Source: Listeria welshimeri serovar 6b str. SLCC5334 (lineage in GTDB: Bacteria; Bacillota; Bacilli; Lactobacillales; Listeriaceae). From it: a stretch of DNA of 64,000 bases. The stretch covers positions 2,480,001 to 2,544,000 of the forward strand of contig NC_008555.1 in the NCBI RefSeq assembly GCF_000060285.1. The letters are read 5' to 3'. Positions 52,400 to 62,319 of the stretch are shown here, piece after piece. Below the pieces are notes generated by a model. The model made no database searches and was not told the origin of the DNA. It saw only the letters and a list, made by a program, of their open reading frames with translations. The number at the start of each line of letters is the position of its first letter. Positions within the stretch are counted from its first letter, which is position 1. A program made the position numbers and the translations under genes.

Positions 52400-53454
52400 T
52401 AAGCTTTCACTCCTGAACGTAAATGTGTACGCATTGCTTCGATATCATCGACATGAGAAACCGGGATTTCATGTACACTCATTGCAGTATCTGGATCTTT
52501 TAAGCCATTTCCAGTAAATACACAAACGACTGTTTCACCTTTTTTAATTGTTCCGTTAGCTACATGTTGGATAACACCAGCTAATGAAGCAGCAGAACCT
52601 GGCTCGATAAAAACACCATCTTGTGCGGCAATTTTTTTATAAGCATTAACGATTTCGTCATCGGTTACAGAATGAATGTAGCCACCAGATTCATCGCGAG
52701 CTGCTTCGGCAAGATTCCAACTAGCTGGATTTCCAATACGAATCGCTGTTGCAATCGTTTCTGGATTATCAATTGGCTTCCCTTGAACAATTGCAGCCGC
52801 TCCTTCTGCTTCAAATCCATGCATCCGCGGAAGTCCAGAAGCTTTAGCCTCATTCCACTCTTTAAAGCCTTTCCAGTATGCAGAAATATTTCCGGCGTTA
52901 CCAACTGGAATTGCAAGAACGTCTGGAGCAGAACCTAGTTGCTCACAAATTTCAAAGGCAGCTGTTTTTTGACCTTCTAAACGATAAGGATTCACTGAGT
53001 TTACAAGGGTTACCGCTTCTGTTTCAGCCAGTTCACGCACCGATTTTAACGCTTCATCAAAATTGCCTTGAATCGAGATAATATCTGCTCCATACATGAC
53101 TGCTTGCGCTAATTTTCCTAGAGCTACTTTGCCTTCTGGAATGACAATATAAGCTTTTAAACCCGCACGTGTTGCATATGCTGCAGCTGCGGCAGAAGTA
53201 TTACCAGTCGATGCACAAATAACTGCTTCAGCTCCTTCTTCTTTCGCTTTAGCAACAGCCATAACCATGCCACGATCTTTAAAAGACCCAGTTGGATTTA
53301 ACCCTTCATATTTTCCATATAAAGTCACTCCAAGCTCTTTGGACAAATTTGGCAATGGAATAAGTGGTGTATTTCCTTCCGCAAGTGAGATCATTGGCGT
53401 TTTTTCATTTACTGGTAGATATTCTTTATATTTTTCTAGTAAACCTTTATACAT
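52399..53454 (-). CDS. thrC: Threonine synthase
   Basis: PLP enzyme converting O-phosphohomoserine to threonine, 351 residues. PLP lysine in [11 protein letters not shown], phosphate loop GNAGN, and substrate loop [14 protein letters not shown]. Two bases separate it from hom. Confidence 0.96.
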   Translation of the reverse strand: MYKGLLEKYKEYLPVNEKTPMISLAEGNTPLIPLPNLSKELGVTLYGKYEGLNPTGSFKDRGMVMAVAKAKEEGAEAVICASTGNTSAAAAAYATRAGLKAYIVIPEGKVALGKLAQAVMYGADIISIQGNFDEALKSVRELAETEAVTLVNSVNPYRLEGQKTAAFEICEQLGSAPDVLAIPVGNAGNISAYWKGFKEWNEAKASGLPRMHGFEAEGAAAIVQGKPIDNPETIATAIRIGNPASWNLAEAARDESGGYIHSVTDDEIVNAYKKIAAQDGVFIEPGSAASLAGVIQHVANGTIKKGETVVCVFTGNGLKDPDTAMSVHEIPVSHVDDIEAMRTHLRSGVKA

Positions 53455-53456
53455 AA

Positions 53457-54743
53457 TTAACCCTCCACAACGGAATATTTTGCGAGCATTTGCATTTCTG
53501 GCTCATTTTTCACTCTAGTAATTGCTTGTTCTAATTGCGCTTGACTTGTTGAATGGGTGACGATAACAACAGTTGCTGTAAAATCATCATATGGTTGTTG
53601 TAAAATCTTATCGAAGCCAACACCAGCTTCCGCAAAAATTTGCGTTAACTTAAGGAAAGTTCCTGTTTTATCATCCATTGTTAAACGAAGATAGTATTTC
53701 GAAAAAACTTGTTCTTTTGGCGTATGTTTTGTCTCGTGTTTATAACTGTTGAAAGCATTACCGTTTGTACCTAAACGACTATTTTTTGCAACGGTTATTA
53801 AATCGCTGACCACACTGGTTGCTGTTGGCAATTCCCCAGCTCCTGGACCATAAAACATTGTTTCTCCAACAGCTGCACCAGTTACAAATACGGCATTATT
53901 TTCATAGTTAACGCCTGCAAGTGGATGTGCTTTCGGTAATAACACTGGACCTACGTTAACATTAACCGTTCCATTCGTTTCTTCTGCTGTACCTACTAAC
54001 TTAATTTTATAACCTAATTGGTATGCCACTTCAATATCTTCGGGAGAAATCCCGCGAATACCATTTGTTTCTACATTATCTAAATTCACATTCATACCAA
54101 ATGCGAGTCGAGTCATAATTACCATTTTTCTAGCGGCATCAATTCCGTCCACATCATTCGTTGGGTCAGACTCCGCAAATCCTAGCGCTTGGGCTTCTGC
54201 TAAAACTTCTTCATATGACTTTTTCTCTGTCGTCATTTTTGTTAGCATGAAATTGGTCGTCCCGTTGACGATACCCATTACTTTTTGGATTTTATCTGCT
54301 GCCAAACTATTTACGATTGTACGTAAAATTGGAATTCCTCCTGCAACACTCGCTTCATAAAATAAATCGCATTTATTAGCTTGTGCAACTGCCACTAATT
54401 CGTCGCCATGTAGTGCAATTAAATCCTTATTCGCAGTTACTACATGTTTTCCAGCTTTCAAGGCCTGCAAAATGTATTCCCGCGCAGTTGTGATGCTGCC
54501 CATAACCTCGACAACAACAGTAATCTCTGGATCATCCAGTACATCAGACGGATTGGTGGTGAGTTCAAAACCTTTTGTTTCATAACGGCGATTTTTTTCT
54601 AAGTCACGAACTAGCACTTTCTTTACAGAAATACGATAGCCAGTTACTTGACTAATTTTTTCTTGATGTTCTTCTAAAATATGAATAACGCCGCTTCCTA
54701 CCGTTCCAAACCCCAACACACCTACTTGTAACTTTGCTTCCAC
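53457..54743 (-). CDS. hom: Homoserine dehydrogenase
   Basis: Reduces aspartate semialdehyde to homoserine, 428 residues. NAD(P) Rossmann motif GFGTVGSGV, catalytic region [10 protein letters not shown] and [14 protein letters not shown], and a C-terminal ACT domain (about 350-428) expected to bind threonine as inhibitor. First gene of the operon; promoter at 54826-54855. No T-box or other riboswitch was recognised in the leader. Confidence 0.97.
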   Translation of the reverse strand: MEAKLQVGVLGFGTVGSGVIHILEEHQEKISQVTGYRISVKKVLVRDLEKNRRYETKGFELTTNPSDVLDDPEITVVVEVMGSITTAREYILQALKAGKHVVTANKDLIALHGDELVAVAQANKCDLFYEASVAGGIPILRTIVNSLAADKIQKVMGIVNGTTNFMLTKMTTEKKSYEEVLAEAQALGFAESDPTNDVDGIDAARKMVIMTRLAFGMNVNLDNVETNGIRGISPEDIEVAYQLGYKIKLVGTAEETNGTVNVNVGPVLLPKAHPLAGVNYENNAVFVTGAAVGETMFYGPGAGELPTATSVVSDLITVAKNSRLGTNGNAFNSYKHETKHTPKEQVFSKYYLRLTMDDKTGTFLKLTQIFAEAGVGFDKILQQPYDDFTATVVIVTHSTSQAQLEQAITRVKNEPEMQMLAKYSVVEG

Positions 54744-54825
54744 TTGAAAACCTCCTTATTATTGTTTAACAAAACAGAAAATTTAACTTTTTTATTACCT
54801 ACTCATAAAAAAAGTAATTAGTGAT

Positions 54826-54855
54826 ATTATACGCAACTTCACTGGGAAATGTAAA
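54826..54855 (-). promoter_or_regulatory. hom promoter
   Basis: Minus strand TTTACA (54850-54855), 18 bases, TATAAT (54826-54831). Leader of about 75 bases. Confidence 0.65.
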
Positions 54856-54962
54856 CCCTTGAAGGGAAAGTTTTTATTTTTAATAATTTAGCCAGTTCTT
54901 ACAATGGATACTACCTCTAGGACTCCACTTATGTTTAGGCAGAAAAGCTAAAATCATTTTGA

Positions 54963-54982
54963 GATGTTTATATATAAACATC
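54963..54982. repeat. 20-base perfect palindrome upstream of hom
   Basis: GATGTTTATA followed by its exact complement TATAAACATC, no loop. It lies 107 bases upstream of the hom -35 and 15 bases past the rpmE2 terminator. It could be an operator, but no family is recognised. Confidence 0.6.
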
Positions 54983-54992
54983 GTCAAGACGC

Positions 54993-55026
54993 AAAAAAGC
55001 AGACTCCATTTAAAATGGAGTCTGCT
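54993..55026 (-). terminator. Terminator after rpmE2
   Basis: Perfect 14-base stem AGCAGACTCCATTT with a single-base centre and six T on the minus strand. Confidence 0.93.
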
Positions 55027-55050
55027 AAACATTGAGATACCAATGTTTTT

Positions 55051-55314
55051 TTATTTCGCAGCGTTTGCGTCTTTGAGACCATATTTTTTGTTGAAGCGGT
55101 CCACACGGCCGTCTGCAGTCGCATGTTTTTGTTTACCAGTATAGAACGGATGCGAATCAGAAGAGATTTCGACACGTAGTAACGGATACTCGTTGCCATC
55201 TTCCCATTTAATTGTTTCGCTTGAGCTCTTAGTAGAACCTGACAAAAATTTGAAATCAGTACTAGTATCAACAAATACCACTTGACGGTACTCAGGATGA
55301 ATTCCAGTTTTCAT
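55051..55314 (-). CDS. rpmE2: Ribosomal protein L31, type B (zinc-independent)
   Basis: 87 residues starting [16 protein letters not shown], with HPFYTGKQK near the C-terminus. It lacks the CxxC zinc motif of type A L31 and has the type B insertion. In B. subtilis the type B paralogue is made under zinc starvation by Zur. Here it is next to rho, the location of the type A gene in Bacillus, so it may be the only L31. That last point is inferred. Confidence 0.93.
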
Positions 55315-55353
55315 TTCTTTTCAACTCCTTCGCCCTGAATCATCTGAAACAGA

Positions 55354-55471
55354 GTAATTAAGTGCTTTTACACACAGTATAAGTATTATAACAATGTTAT
55401 AGCAAACAAGCAAGATTATTTTTTCACTTTGAAGATTATCCATTTGCTAAACACGTAATTAAGTACTTTTA
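55354..55471. repeat. Direct repeat flanking the rpmE2 promoter
   Basis: GTAATTAAGTGCTTTTA (55354-55370) and GTAATTAAGTACTTTTA (55455-55471): 17 bases with one mismatch, 101 bases apart. One copy is in the rpmE2 leader, the other just after the DUF6056-type gene. Confidence 0.6.
55385..55413 (-). promoter_or_regulatory. rpmE2 promoter with overlapping 7-1-7 palindrome
   Basis: Minus strand TTGCTT (55408-55413), 17 bases, TATAAT (55385-55390). A 15-base inverted repeat TATAACA-T-TGTTATA (55387-55401) overlaps the -10. Size and position are those of Fur/Zur/PerR-type operators, though it does not match the published B. subtilis Zur box. Confidence 0.6.
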
Positions 55472-55505
55472 AAAATATTAAATCCGATTAGAATTGGAAC
55501 AGTTA

Positions 55506-56999
55506 TTATTCTGGAGCATTTTTTAGCTCAATATCTTTTGGCAAATTGAAATAAATTTTGAAATTATCCGCTTGCCCACTCGGAATAATCAATTCACTAT
55601 GCCACAGAAACTTATTATTTTTTAGAGGTTTTACAGTTACAACTTTTTTACCATCACTTACCTGTTTATAAATACTATTCATTCTATCGTTATCCGAAAT
55701 TTTTATTTGGGTGAAAATAATACTATAAGCAACTAATAAACAAAGAGCTAAAGTGACAATTGGAATAGTAAGTGGTTTTAAATCAATAATTTTTTCATCC
55801 ACTAAATAAACAAATAGTCGTAAAATAAATAACACAAAAAATACATAAGAAATAATAAAACATCTTGACCCAAAAGGTGTTACAAAGAAAAGTGGACTAG
55901 CCACAAACACAGCAGATATAAGATAAAAACTTAATTCCACTTTTAAAGAACTCTTTTTAAAGAAAAGTATAATTGTAAAAAGAATAGTTAGATAAAATAA
56001 TAATGATAACCAAGCTTCAAACTCAGAATTTTTGGCTACATCACTAAAAATACTTAGTTGCATTCTATCTACAACAATCGGTTGGTAAAAAGGATAAATT
56101 AATAATATAACCATAAAAATATTTTTGACCCATATTTTCCATGTTACCAAATTAGTTCCTATTTTTACTAATAAAAAAATACAAAACATAGCTAATACAA
56201 AGTTCAAAAATATATTATTCATAATTAAATATTTATACATATTACTCGAAAAAATAGAATAGATTTTTTCAAAAAAACCCATATCAGTATCAATTGTTCG
56301 GTAATTATCAGCACCAGTAAATATTCTTACATAAGCACCATTTGAAAACATTATTATAGCTCCAATAAAAGCTGAAATGAGATAAGTAACATGAAAATAA
56401 AAAATCTTTCTGAATTTCATAAAGCTATAAATTATAACAAAACTACCAGTAAATATATTATAAATTGTAGCATGTTCAACAAATAATTGAGATCCTATTC
56501 CTAATGGTATAGCAAAAATTATTAACCACATAGAATAACTAGGTCTCTTTTCATAAAAAATATTCTTCACAATTAATAAATACACTAATATACAAATTGT
56601 TGCAGTGTTATAGTTGGCAAAACCAGCTGCCCAAGCAAATGTAGAAGAAAACATATCACTTGATACACTCAACATTAACAACAAGCTTAAAAAAGCAATA
56701 GTTAACTTTGTTGTTTTAACTATCAAAAGAGGTAGCACGACAATTGCAGCTCCGAATACGCCCATAATTAATATTCGGAACCAGTCAATTCTAGTGATAA
56801 TTAATTCACAAAAGTTTCCGAAATAACGTCCATTATAATCTTTAAATCCATCGTAAAACCGATTCATTCCATGCTCAATTCCCCAAGTCCAATCATCATG
56901 AGTCAAAGGCGTGCAATAAGACAAATACAAGTAAAATAAAAAAATCACCAAACTAAAAATACCAATTTTAAAGCTATCTTTTTTCATGCTGTTTATCAT
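55506..56999 (-). CDS. Polytopic membrane protein, probable GT-C glycosyltransferase (DUF6056-like)
   Basis: 497 residues with about eleven membrane segments. After the first segment there is an extracytoplasmic loop with an acidic pair (THDDWTWGIEHG), the usual GT-C catalytic position, then YNGRYFGNFCELI. Placed 14 bases after gtcA, it fits the third component of a glycosyltransferase-flippase-transferase trio that decorates wall teichoic acid outside the membrane. I do not remember a gene here in strain EGD-e, so it may be serotype-specific. It is very A+T-rich compared with the flanks. Specific sugar unknown. Confidence 0.75.
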   Translation of the reverse strand: MINSMKKDSFKIGIFSLVIFLFYLYLSYCTPLTHDDWTWGIEHGMNRFYDGFKDYNGRYFGNFCELIITRIDWFRILIMGVFGAAIVVLPLLIVKTTKLTIAFLSLLLMLSVSSDMFSSTFAWAAGFANYNTATICILVYLLIVKNIFYEKRPSYSMWLIIFAIPLGIGSQLFVEHATIYNIFTGSFVIIYSFMKFRKIFYFHVTYLISAFIGAIIMFSNGAYVRIFTGADNYRTIDTDMGFFEKIYSIFSSNMYKYLIMNNIFLNFVLAMFCIFLLVKIGTNLVTWKIWVKNIFMVILLIYPFYQPIVVDRMQLSIFSDVAKNSEFEAWLSLLFYLTILFTIILFFKKSSLKVELSFYLISAVFVASPLFFVTPFGSRCFIISYVFFVLFILRLFVYLVDEKIIDLKPLTIPIVTLALCLLVAYSIIFTQIKISDNDRMNSIYKQVSDGKKVVTVKPLKNNKFLWHSELIIPSGQADNFKIYFNLPKDIELKNAPE

Positions 57000-57013
57000 A
57001 GATCCCCATCCCT

Positions 57014-57451
57014 TTATTTTCTAACTTTAAAAATAATCCACTTACTAAAAACATAGTTTAATACTAATACTATAATATTAGTCCATATTTTTGCCCATAA
57101 TTCATTTATTTCTAATCCACTAATTAATAATATCATTACTAAGAAATCAACAATATAAGTTAGAAATCTAAAACCAAAGAATGAAGAAACTTCTCTTGCT
57201 TTTTCCTTCCAAGTGGGAGTATAACTCTCAAACACATATTTCTTATTGGAAAAATAAGCGAATAATACAGATGCTACCCATGCAATTGTATTCGCAATCC
57301 GGTAATCCCAATTTAATAAATCAGTACATAGCCAAAAGGTTACAATATTAATAAGAGTTGTAAATCCACCCATAATTAAATACATAAGAATACTATGCAT
57401 ACTATCTGTATACCATGGTAACTTGTCTAACAATTGCCTAACTCTACTCAT
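57014..57451 (-). CDS. gtcA: GtrA-family flippase GtcA
   Basis: 145 residues, four membrane segments, GtrA-like. Moves undecaprenyl-phosphate sugars across the membrane. In L. monocytogenes GtcA is needed for teichoic acid glycosylation, and its locus between rho and rpmE matches. It overlaps the upstream glycosyltransferase gene by four bases. Confidence 0.92.
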   Translation of the reverse strand: MSRVRQLLDKLPWYTDSMHSILMYLIMGGFTTLINIVTFWLCTDLLNWDYRIANTIAWVASVLFAYFSNKKYVFESYTPTWKEKAREVSSFFGFRFLTYIVDFLVMILLISGLEINELWAKIWTNIIVLVLNYVFSKWIIFKVRK

Positions 57452-58398
57452 TTGACATCTTCTTTCTCTCCATTATATTCTTCTACAAAATAAAGCGGAC
57501 GTTTTTTTACTTCATTAAAAATTCTTCCTAAATATTCACCAATAATTCCTATACTAGTTAGTTGAATCCCACCTAAAAATAATATAGTTATCATTAATGT
57601 TGGAAACCCGCTCGAATTAGATCCCATTATCAAAGTTTTTATTAATATATAAATCAAATAAACAAAGGTTCCAAGCGATATGGTAAATCCTGCTACAGTT
57701 GATAATCGAAGAGGTAATGTAGTATAGGAAGTAATTCCTTCAAGAGCCAAATTGATTAAAGCTCGATAATTCCATTTAGTTTCACCTGCATGTCTAGGTG
57801 CAGCATCAAAAGTAACTTCTACTTTTTTAAAACCAATCCAATTATAAAGTCCCTTTGTATAACGTTGCGTTTCTTTTAGTTTTTTAATAGCATCTACACA
57901 CCGTCTATCAAGCAATCGAAAATCGCCGGTATCTGGAAGAACTGGCGTTTTAGTCACTTTTTGTAAAGTTTTATAATAATATTTCGATGTTATTTTCTTC
58001 ACCCAACTTTCTCCAGGGCGTTTGTTCCTTCTTGCATAAACATCCTCATAACCTAATTCCCAGAGTTCAACCATTTGAGTAATTAACTCTGGCGGATGTT
58101 GTAAATCAGCATCCATTGTAATGACAGCATCACCTTTTGCATAGTCGAACCCGGCAGCCATTGCTATCTCTTTCCCGTAATTTCTTGATAGGTCTACAAA
58201 CCCTACTCGCTTATCTTCTTTATGTAACTGTTTCACTATTTCTAATGTATTATCTTTACTACCATCATTGATAAATAATAGCTCAAAGGTATATTTGTCT
58301 TTGATAGAGTCCATAACATTAACAACAGTTTCATATAATTTAATAATTGATTCTTGCTCATTGTATGCCGGAACAGATATTGTAATTAGTTTCATCAT
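57448..58398 (-). CDS. GT2 undecaprenyl-phosphate glycosyltransferase (GtrB/CsbB-like)
   Basis: 316 residues. GT-A domain with SVPAYNEQESI, FINDGSKDNT, DADLQHPPE and a DTGDFRLLDRR region, then two C-terminal membrane segments (about 225-250, 262-285). It loads a sugar from a nucleotide donor onto undecaprenyl phosphate on the cytoplasmic face. First gene of the three-gene cassette. Two adjacent ATGs lie behind AAGGAG; the first is used. Confidence 0.92.
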   Translation of the reverse strand: MMKLITISVPAYNEQESIIKLYETVVNVMDSIKDKYTFELLFINDGSKDNTLEIVKQLHKEDKRVGFVDLSRNYGKEIAMAAGFDYAKGDAVITMDADLQHPPELITQMVELWELGYEDVYARRNKRPGESWVKKITSKYYYKTLQKVTKTPVLPDTGDFRLLDRRCVDAIKKLKETQRYTKGLYNWIGFKKVEVTFDAAPRHAGETKWNYRALINLALEGITSYTTLPLRLSTVAGFTISLGTFVYLIYILIKTLIMGSNSSGFPTLMITILFLGGIQLTSIGIIGEYLGRIFNEVKKRPLYFVEEYNGEKEDVK

Positions 58399-58477
58399 CT
58401 TTCTCCTTCTTATGTCTAGCCTCAGTATGCTCTAAAAATGATAGTATCAAAATTAACAAGAAAAGTACAGGTTGGAT

Positions 58478-59749
58478 TTATTTTTTAAACATTTCTTCCT
58501 GTAATAATTCATAAAAAGCTTCATTATTCTCGGTTTTCTTTAAATATCGAACAAATCTTTCTGAAATATCAAGTCCGTCGCCTTGTTTTGGCATGGCTTT
58601 GCGAATTTTCCACAGTTGTTCTAGACGATCTTTTGATAATAATAATTCTTCTTTTCTTGTTCCAGAGCGGCGCATGTCGATTGCAGGAAAGACGCGACGT
58701 TCCGCAAGTTGACGATCAAGATGCAATTCCATATTTCCAGTACCTTTAAATTCTTCATAAATCACATCGTCCATCCGTGAGCCTGTATCAACTAATGCAG
58801 TAGCAAGAATTGTTAAACTACCGCCCTCTTCTATATTACGTGCTGCTCCAAAAAAACGTTTGGGTCTATGGAAAGCTGCCGGATCAATCCCACCTGAAAG
58901 CGTTCGGCCACTTGGCGGAATAACTAAATTATAAGCGCGTGCAAGACGTGTGATACTGTCCATTAAAATAACTACATCCCGTTTTTGTTCCACTAATCGC
59001 ATTGCTCGTTCAAGCACAAGTTCTGCAACTTTAATATGGTTTTCTGGAACCTCGTCAAATGTCGAACTGACTACATCCGCTTTTACAGAGCGCTCAATAT
59101 CAGTCACTTCTTCTGGTCGCTCATCTATTAATAAAACTATTAATTCAGCGTCTGGATGATTTGTCGTAATCGCATTCGCAATTTCTTTTAACAAAACGGT
59201 TTTCCCAGCCTTTGGTGGCGCAACAATTAGTCCACGTTGACCAAAACCAATCGGAGAAATCAGATCAATTGTACGCGTTGAAATTGGATATTTGTCCGTT
59301 TCTAAATGAATTTGGCGATCAGGGTAAAGTGGTGTTAGACCTGGAAAATGTACTCTTTCTTTCGCCACTTCTGGGTTTTCTCCATTTACTGCTTCCACAT
59401 GTAGTAAACCAAAATAGCGTTCATTCTCTTTTGGTGGGCGAACTTTTCCAGAAACTTTGTCCCCTGTTCTTAATTCAAAACGTCTGATTTGAGAAGCCGA
59501 AATGTAAATATCTTCTGAACTAGAAGAATAATTAATTGGACGTAAAAAACCAAATCCCTCATTAGAAATAATTTCTAAAACACCTTCCATGAAAAAGAAA
59601 CCTTCTTTTTCGGCATTTGATTTAAGTAAAGCAAAAATAAGTTCTCGTTTAGTAAGTTTGCTATAATAAGCAATTTTGTGTTCTTTTGCTAAAGCATAAA
59701 TATCTTTAATTGTTAAGCTTTCTAAGTATGCAATGGAGAGTTTAGCCAT
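58478..59749 (-). CDS. rho: Transcription termination factor Rho
   Basis: Hexameric RNA helicase, 423 residues. N-terminal helix bundle with [12 protein letters not shown], cold-shock RNA-binding domain (about 50-120, GFGFLRP), P-loop [16 protein letters not shown]-loop [11 protein letters not shown] and R-loop [25 protein letters not shown] precedes the ATG. The 102-base gap from murZ contains several hairpins, which could be a leader for self-regulation. Confidence 0.97.
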   Translation of the reverse strand: MAKLSIAYLESLTIKDIYALAKEHKIAYYSKLTKRELIFALLKSNAEKEGFFFMEGVLEIISNEGFGFLRPINYSSSSEDIYISASQIRRFELRTGDKVSGKVRPPKENERYFGLLHVEAVNGENPEVAKERVHFPGLTPLYPDRQIHLETDKYPISTRTIDLISPIGFGQRGLIVAPPKAGKTVLLKEIANAITTNHPDAELIVLLIDERPEEVTDIERSVKADVVSSTFDEVPENHIKVAELVLERAMRLVEQKRDVVILMDSITRLARAYNLVIPPSGRTLSGGIDPAAFHRPKRFFGAARNIEEGGSLTILATALVDTGSRMDDVIYEEFKGTGNMELHLDRQLAERRVFPAIDMRRSGTRKEELLLSKDRLEQLWKIRKAMPKQGDGLDISERFVRYLKKTENNEAFYELLQEEMFKK

Positions 59750-59851
59750 TATGTACCACCTTTTTTAGTTTTTATATATTTTTAGGAAGGCTCGAGATGA
59801 GGTGAAATCGAGGGAAGGCTGAAACGAGTCCATTCGCTCAGCCTCTGATTT
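59750..59851 (-). promoter_or_regulatory. Structured leader of rho
   Basis: On the minus strand AGGCTGAGCGA pairs with TCGTTTCAGCCT, followed by CTCGA...TCGAG. Neither stem has a clear T-run. It looks like a structured leader rather than a terminator of murZ. Confidence 0.4.
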
Positions 59852-61123
59852 TTAAATATTTGTTTCTGCGGTTTTGCTTCGAGTTATATCTGCACCAATA
59901 GCAGAAAGTTTTTCAATAATTTTACTATAGCCGCGCTCAATATGTTCCACACCATGAATTTCTGTTTTTCCTTCAGCTAAAAGACCTGCAACAACAAGTG
60001 CTGCACCAGCTCTTAAATCCGTTGCTGTCACTTTGGAACCTTGTAATTTCGCGGGGCCATTAATCACAGCTGATCTACCTTCTAACTTGAATTTCCCACC
60101 CATGCGTTCAAGTTCAGCAATATGCTTGAATCGACTTGGATAAATTGTGTCTGTAATAACACTACTACCTTCAGCACGCGTTAAAAGGGCAGTGAGTGGT
60201 TGTTGTAAATCTGTTGGAAAGCCTGGATAAGCATATGTTTTAACATCGACTTTTTTAATACTATCCACTTCCCCAACAAAAATAGCATCTTCCTCAATAT
60301 CCATTGGCACGCCCATTTCCGTCAGTTTTGCAATGATACCTTCTAAATGCGTTGGAATAACGTTTTCAATACGTATGCCTTTTCCTGAAGCCGCTGCAAG
60401 AACCATAAAAGTGCCAGCTTCAATTCTATCCGGAATAATCGTATGATGGCAACCGTGAAGGTGATCTACACCTGTAATTCGAATTGTATCCGTACCTGCA
60501 CCTTTAATAATCGCACCCATATTTGTTAAAAGAGTAGCTACATCAATAATCTCTGGCTCTTTTGCGGCATTTTCAATAATTGTTTTTCCTTTTGCACGAA
60601 CAGCAGCTAACATAATATTAATGGTAGCTCCCACACTTACAACGTCTAGGTAAATACGAGCACCTTTAAGTTCGTCTGCCCGTAAATAAATCGCGCCTTG
60701 TTCATTAGTAACTTTTGCTCCAAGTGCTTCAAAACCCTTGATGTGTTGATCAATTGGGCGTGGACCTAAATAACAACCACCAGGAAGTCCGATAACTGCT
60801 TTTTTGAATCTTCCAAGCATAGCACCCATTAAATAATAAGAAGCCCGTAGTTTCTTTACGTTCCCGGATGGAAGTGGCATAGAAATCATATCTGTTGGAT
60901 CAATAAATGCTGTTTTATTATCATAACGGACACTGCCGCCAAGTTCTTCTAAAATATCATAAAGTGTATGCACATCAGAAATATCTGGTAGACCTTCTAA
61001 AACTACTTCAGACTCCGCCAAAATTGCAGCTGGAATCAAGGCAACTGCGCTATTTTTCGCGCCATCTACTTGCAAAGTGCCTGCTAATTTTTTGCCACCT
61101 TGAATAATTAATTTATCCGTCAC
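59852..61123 (-). CDS. murZ: UDP-GlcNAc 1-carboxyvinyltransferase, second enzyme (MurAB/MurZ)
   Basis: Paralogue of the enzyme at 34193-35485, 423 residues. Active-site Cys in [27 protein letters not shown] and [14 protein letters not shown]. The start is taken as GTG at 61123, seven bases after AGAAGGG, giving [10 protein letters not shown] as in the family; an ATG 14 codons upstream lacks a ribosome site. In B. subtilis the paralogue also neighbours rho. Confidence 0.94.
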   Translation of the reverse strand: MTDKLIIQGGKKLAGTLQVDGAKNSAVALIPAAILAESEVVLEGLPDISDVHTLYDILEELGGSVRYDNKTAFIDPTDMISMPLPSGNVKKLRASYYLMGAMLGRFKKAVIGLPGGCYLGPRPIDQHIKGFEALGAKVTNEQGAIYLRADELKGARIYLDVVSVGATINIMLAAVRAKGKTIIENAAKEPEIIDVATLLTNMGAIIKGAGTDTIRITGVDHLHGCHHTIIPDRIEAGTFMVLAAASGKGIRIENVIPTHLEGIIAKLTEMGVPMDIEEDAIFVGEVDSIKKVDVKTYAYPGFPTDLQQPLTALLTRAEGSSVITDTIYPSRFKHIAELERMGGKFKLEGRSAVINGPAKLQGSKVTATDLRAGAALVVAGLLAEGKTEIHGVEHIERGYSKIIEKLSAIGADITRSKTAETNI

Positions 61124-61204
61124 AAATGTACCCTTCTTTCCTGAAGCATGTAATACTTCATTCATTATCCATTAATTTGTTTTACTTTGCAAGATTCTTT
61201 CTTC

Positions 61205-61234
61205 AAAAAAAGCCAGGAACATATTGTTCCAAGC
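61205..61234 (-). terminator. Terminator of the glycolipid operon
   Basis: Stem AGC-GGAAC/GTTCC-GCT with a five-base loop and seven T on the minus strand, just after the gene ending at 61240. Confidence 0.82.
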
Positions 61235-61239
61235 TTCCA

Positions 61240-62313
61240 TTATTGTGGCAAATTTTTTGCAGGTGATTTTGCTAATGCTTCAATCCGAGGTTTAATTTTT
61301 TTAGAGGCAGTATCTTTGATTAATAAAGCTCCTGCACCAAATATGATACAACTGTAATAGGTTATTATTCGCCATAAAACAAGTGCCATCAGTAACTTTG
61401 CAGGACCAAGTAACATGCCGAATAATAATGTGAATGTATATTCTGCACCACCAGCACCACCCGGGGTCGGCATCACTGTAGCAAACATAATGATAAACGC
61501 ATGATAAGTAATTGCCATATATAAGCCAATTCCTGTTACACCTATTGCTTGTAAAATAAAAAATGGAATCGAAAAATAACTCCATAATTGTAAAGTCGTA
61601 TAAAAACAACAACGTATAATTAATTTCCAGTCTTTACCAATTCGGTTACTTTCTTCGTGAAATGTAATAATTTTTTCGTCCAATATATTTCTCAAATTGG
61701 CTGCTTTTTCTTTTTTCATAAATAATTTTGTTGGCACAAGCAAAACATGTACTAATTTGGTTGTGAATTTTTGGCTTCTACCAACTAAAATCAAAGCGAC
61801 TATAACAACCACATGGACAGCAAAACCCAATAAAACAAGGAATTTCAGCTGAGTCACACCAGTCATTAAATAATGGATACCAAAAATCAAAATAACTAAA
61901 AAGTTTAATACTACCATCGCTTGATAAATAATGAATTTCACGAGTAAAACGGAACTTCCTCTTCCCGCATCCATTCCTTGTTTTGTAAGCATCACAAGTT
62001 GCGCAGGTTGCCCACCTGTTGCCATTGGTGTAATGGTATTAAAAAACTGACCAATCATCGTAATTCGAAAAGATGAAAAAAAACGTTGATCTTTATTTGC
62101 CGGTTTTGACGCTGTTTGCAATACAACTGCTTCTAAAAACCAATAAATAAACATTGCCGCAAAAGCTGCTAATAACCACCACGGATTTACCTTTAACATT
62201 GAAGCAAAGAAAGTAGAGATGTCTACGCCTTGGAATTGCCAAATAATGAAACCTATACTTATAGCTAATACAATCCCAATATTAAACAGATTCTTCTTTA
62301 AGCCACCACTCAA
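61240..62313 (-). CDS. lafC: UPF0104/AglD-type membrane protein of the glycolipid operon
   Basis: 357 residues, about eight membrane segments. It belongs to the lysylphosphatidylglycerol-synthetase membrane-region family, with TPMATGGQPAQLVML and MPTPGGAGGAEYTF as hallmarks. In Listeria the third gene of the lafABC cluster encodes such a protein, of unclear role in glycolipid export or anchor assembly. It starts six bases after the glycosyltransferase stop. The symbol rests on remembered gene order. Confidence 0.8.
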   Translation of the reverse strand: MSGGLKKNLFNIGIVLAISIGFIIWQFQGVDISTFFASMLKVNPWWLLAAFAAMFIYWFLEAVVLQTASKPANKDQRFFSSFRITMIGQFFNTITPMATGGQPAQLVMLTKQGMDAGRGSSVLLVKFIIYQAMVVLNFLVILIFGIHYLMTGVTQLKFLVLLGFAVHVVVIVALILVGRSQKFTTKLVHVLLVPTKLFMKKEKAANLRNILDEKIITFHEESNRIGKDWKLIIRCCFYTTLQLWSYFSIPFFILQAIGVTGIGLYMAITYHAFIIMFATVMPTPGGAGGAEYTFTLLFGMLLGPAKLLMALVLWRIITYYSCIIFGAGALLIKDTASKKIKPRIEALAKSPAKNLPQ

Positions 62314-62319
62314 TACTCT

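Noticed and set aside
53457-55050. T-box or other riboswitch before hom
   Set aside because: No T-box AGGGUGG element, specifier stem or known riboswitch core was found in the leader or upstream region.
54984-55274. 96-codon minus-strand frame over rpmE2
   Set aside because: Out-of-frame shadow of rpmE2 that runs through its terminator.
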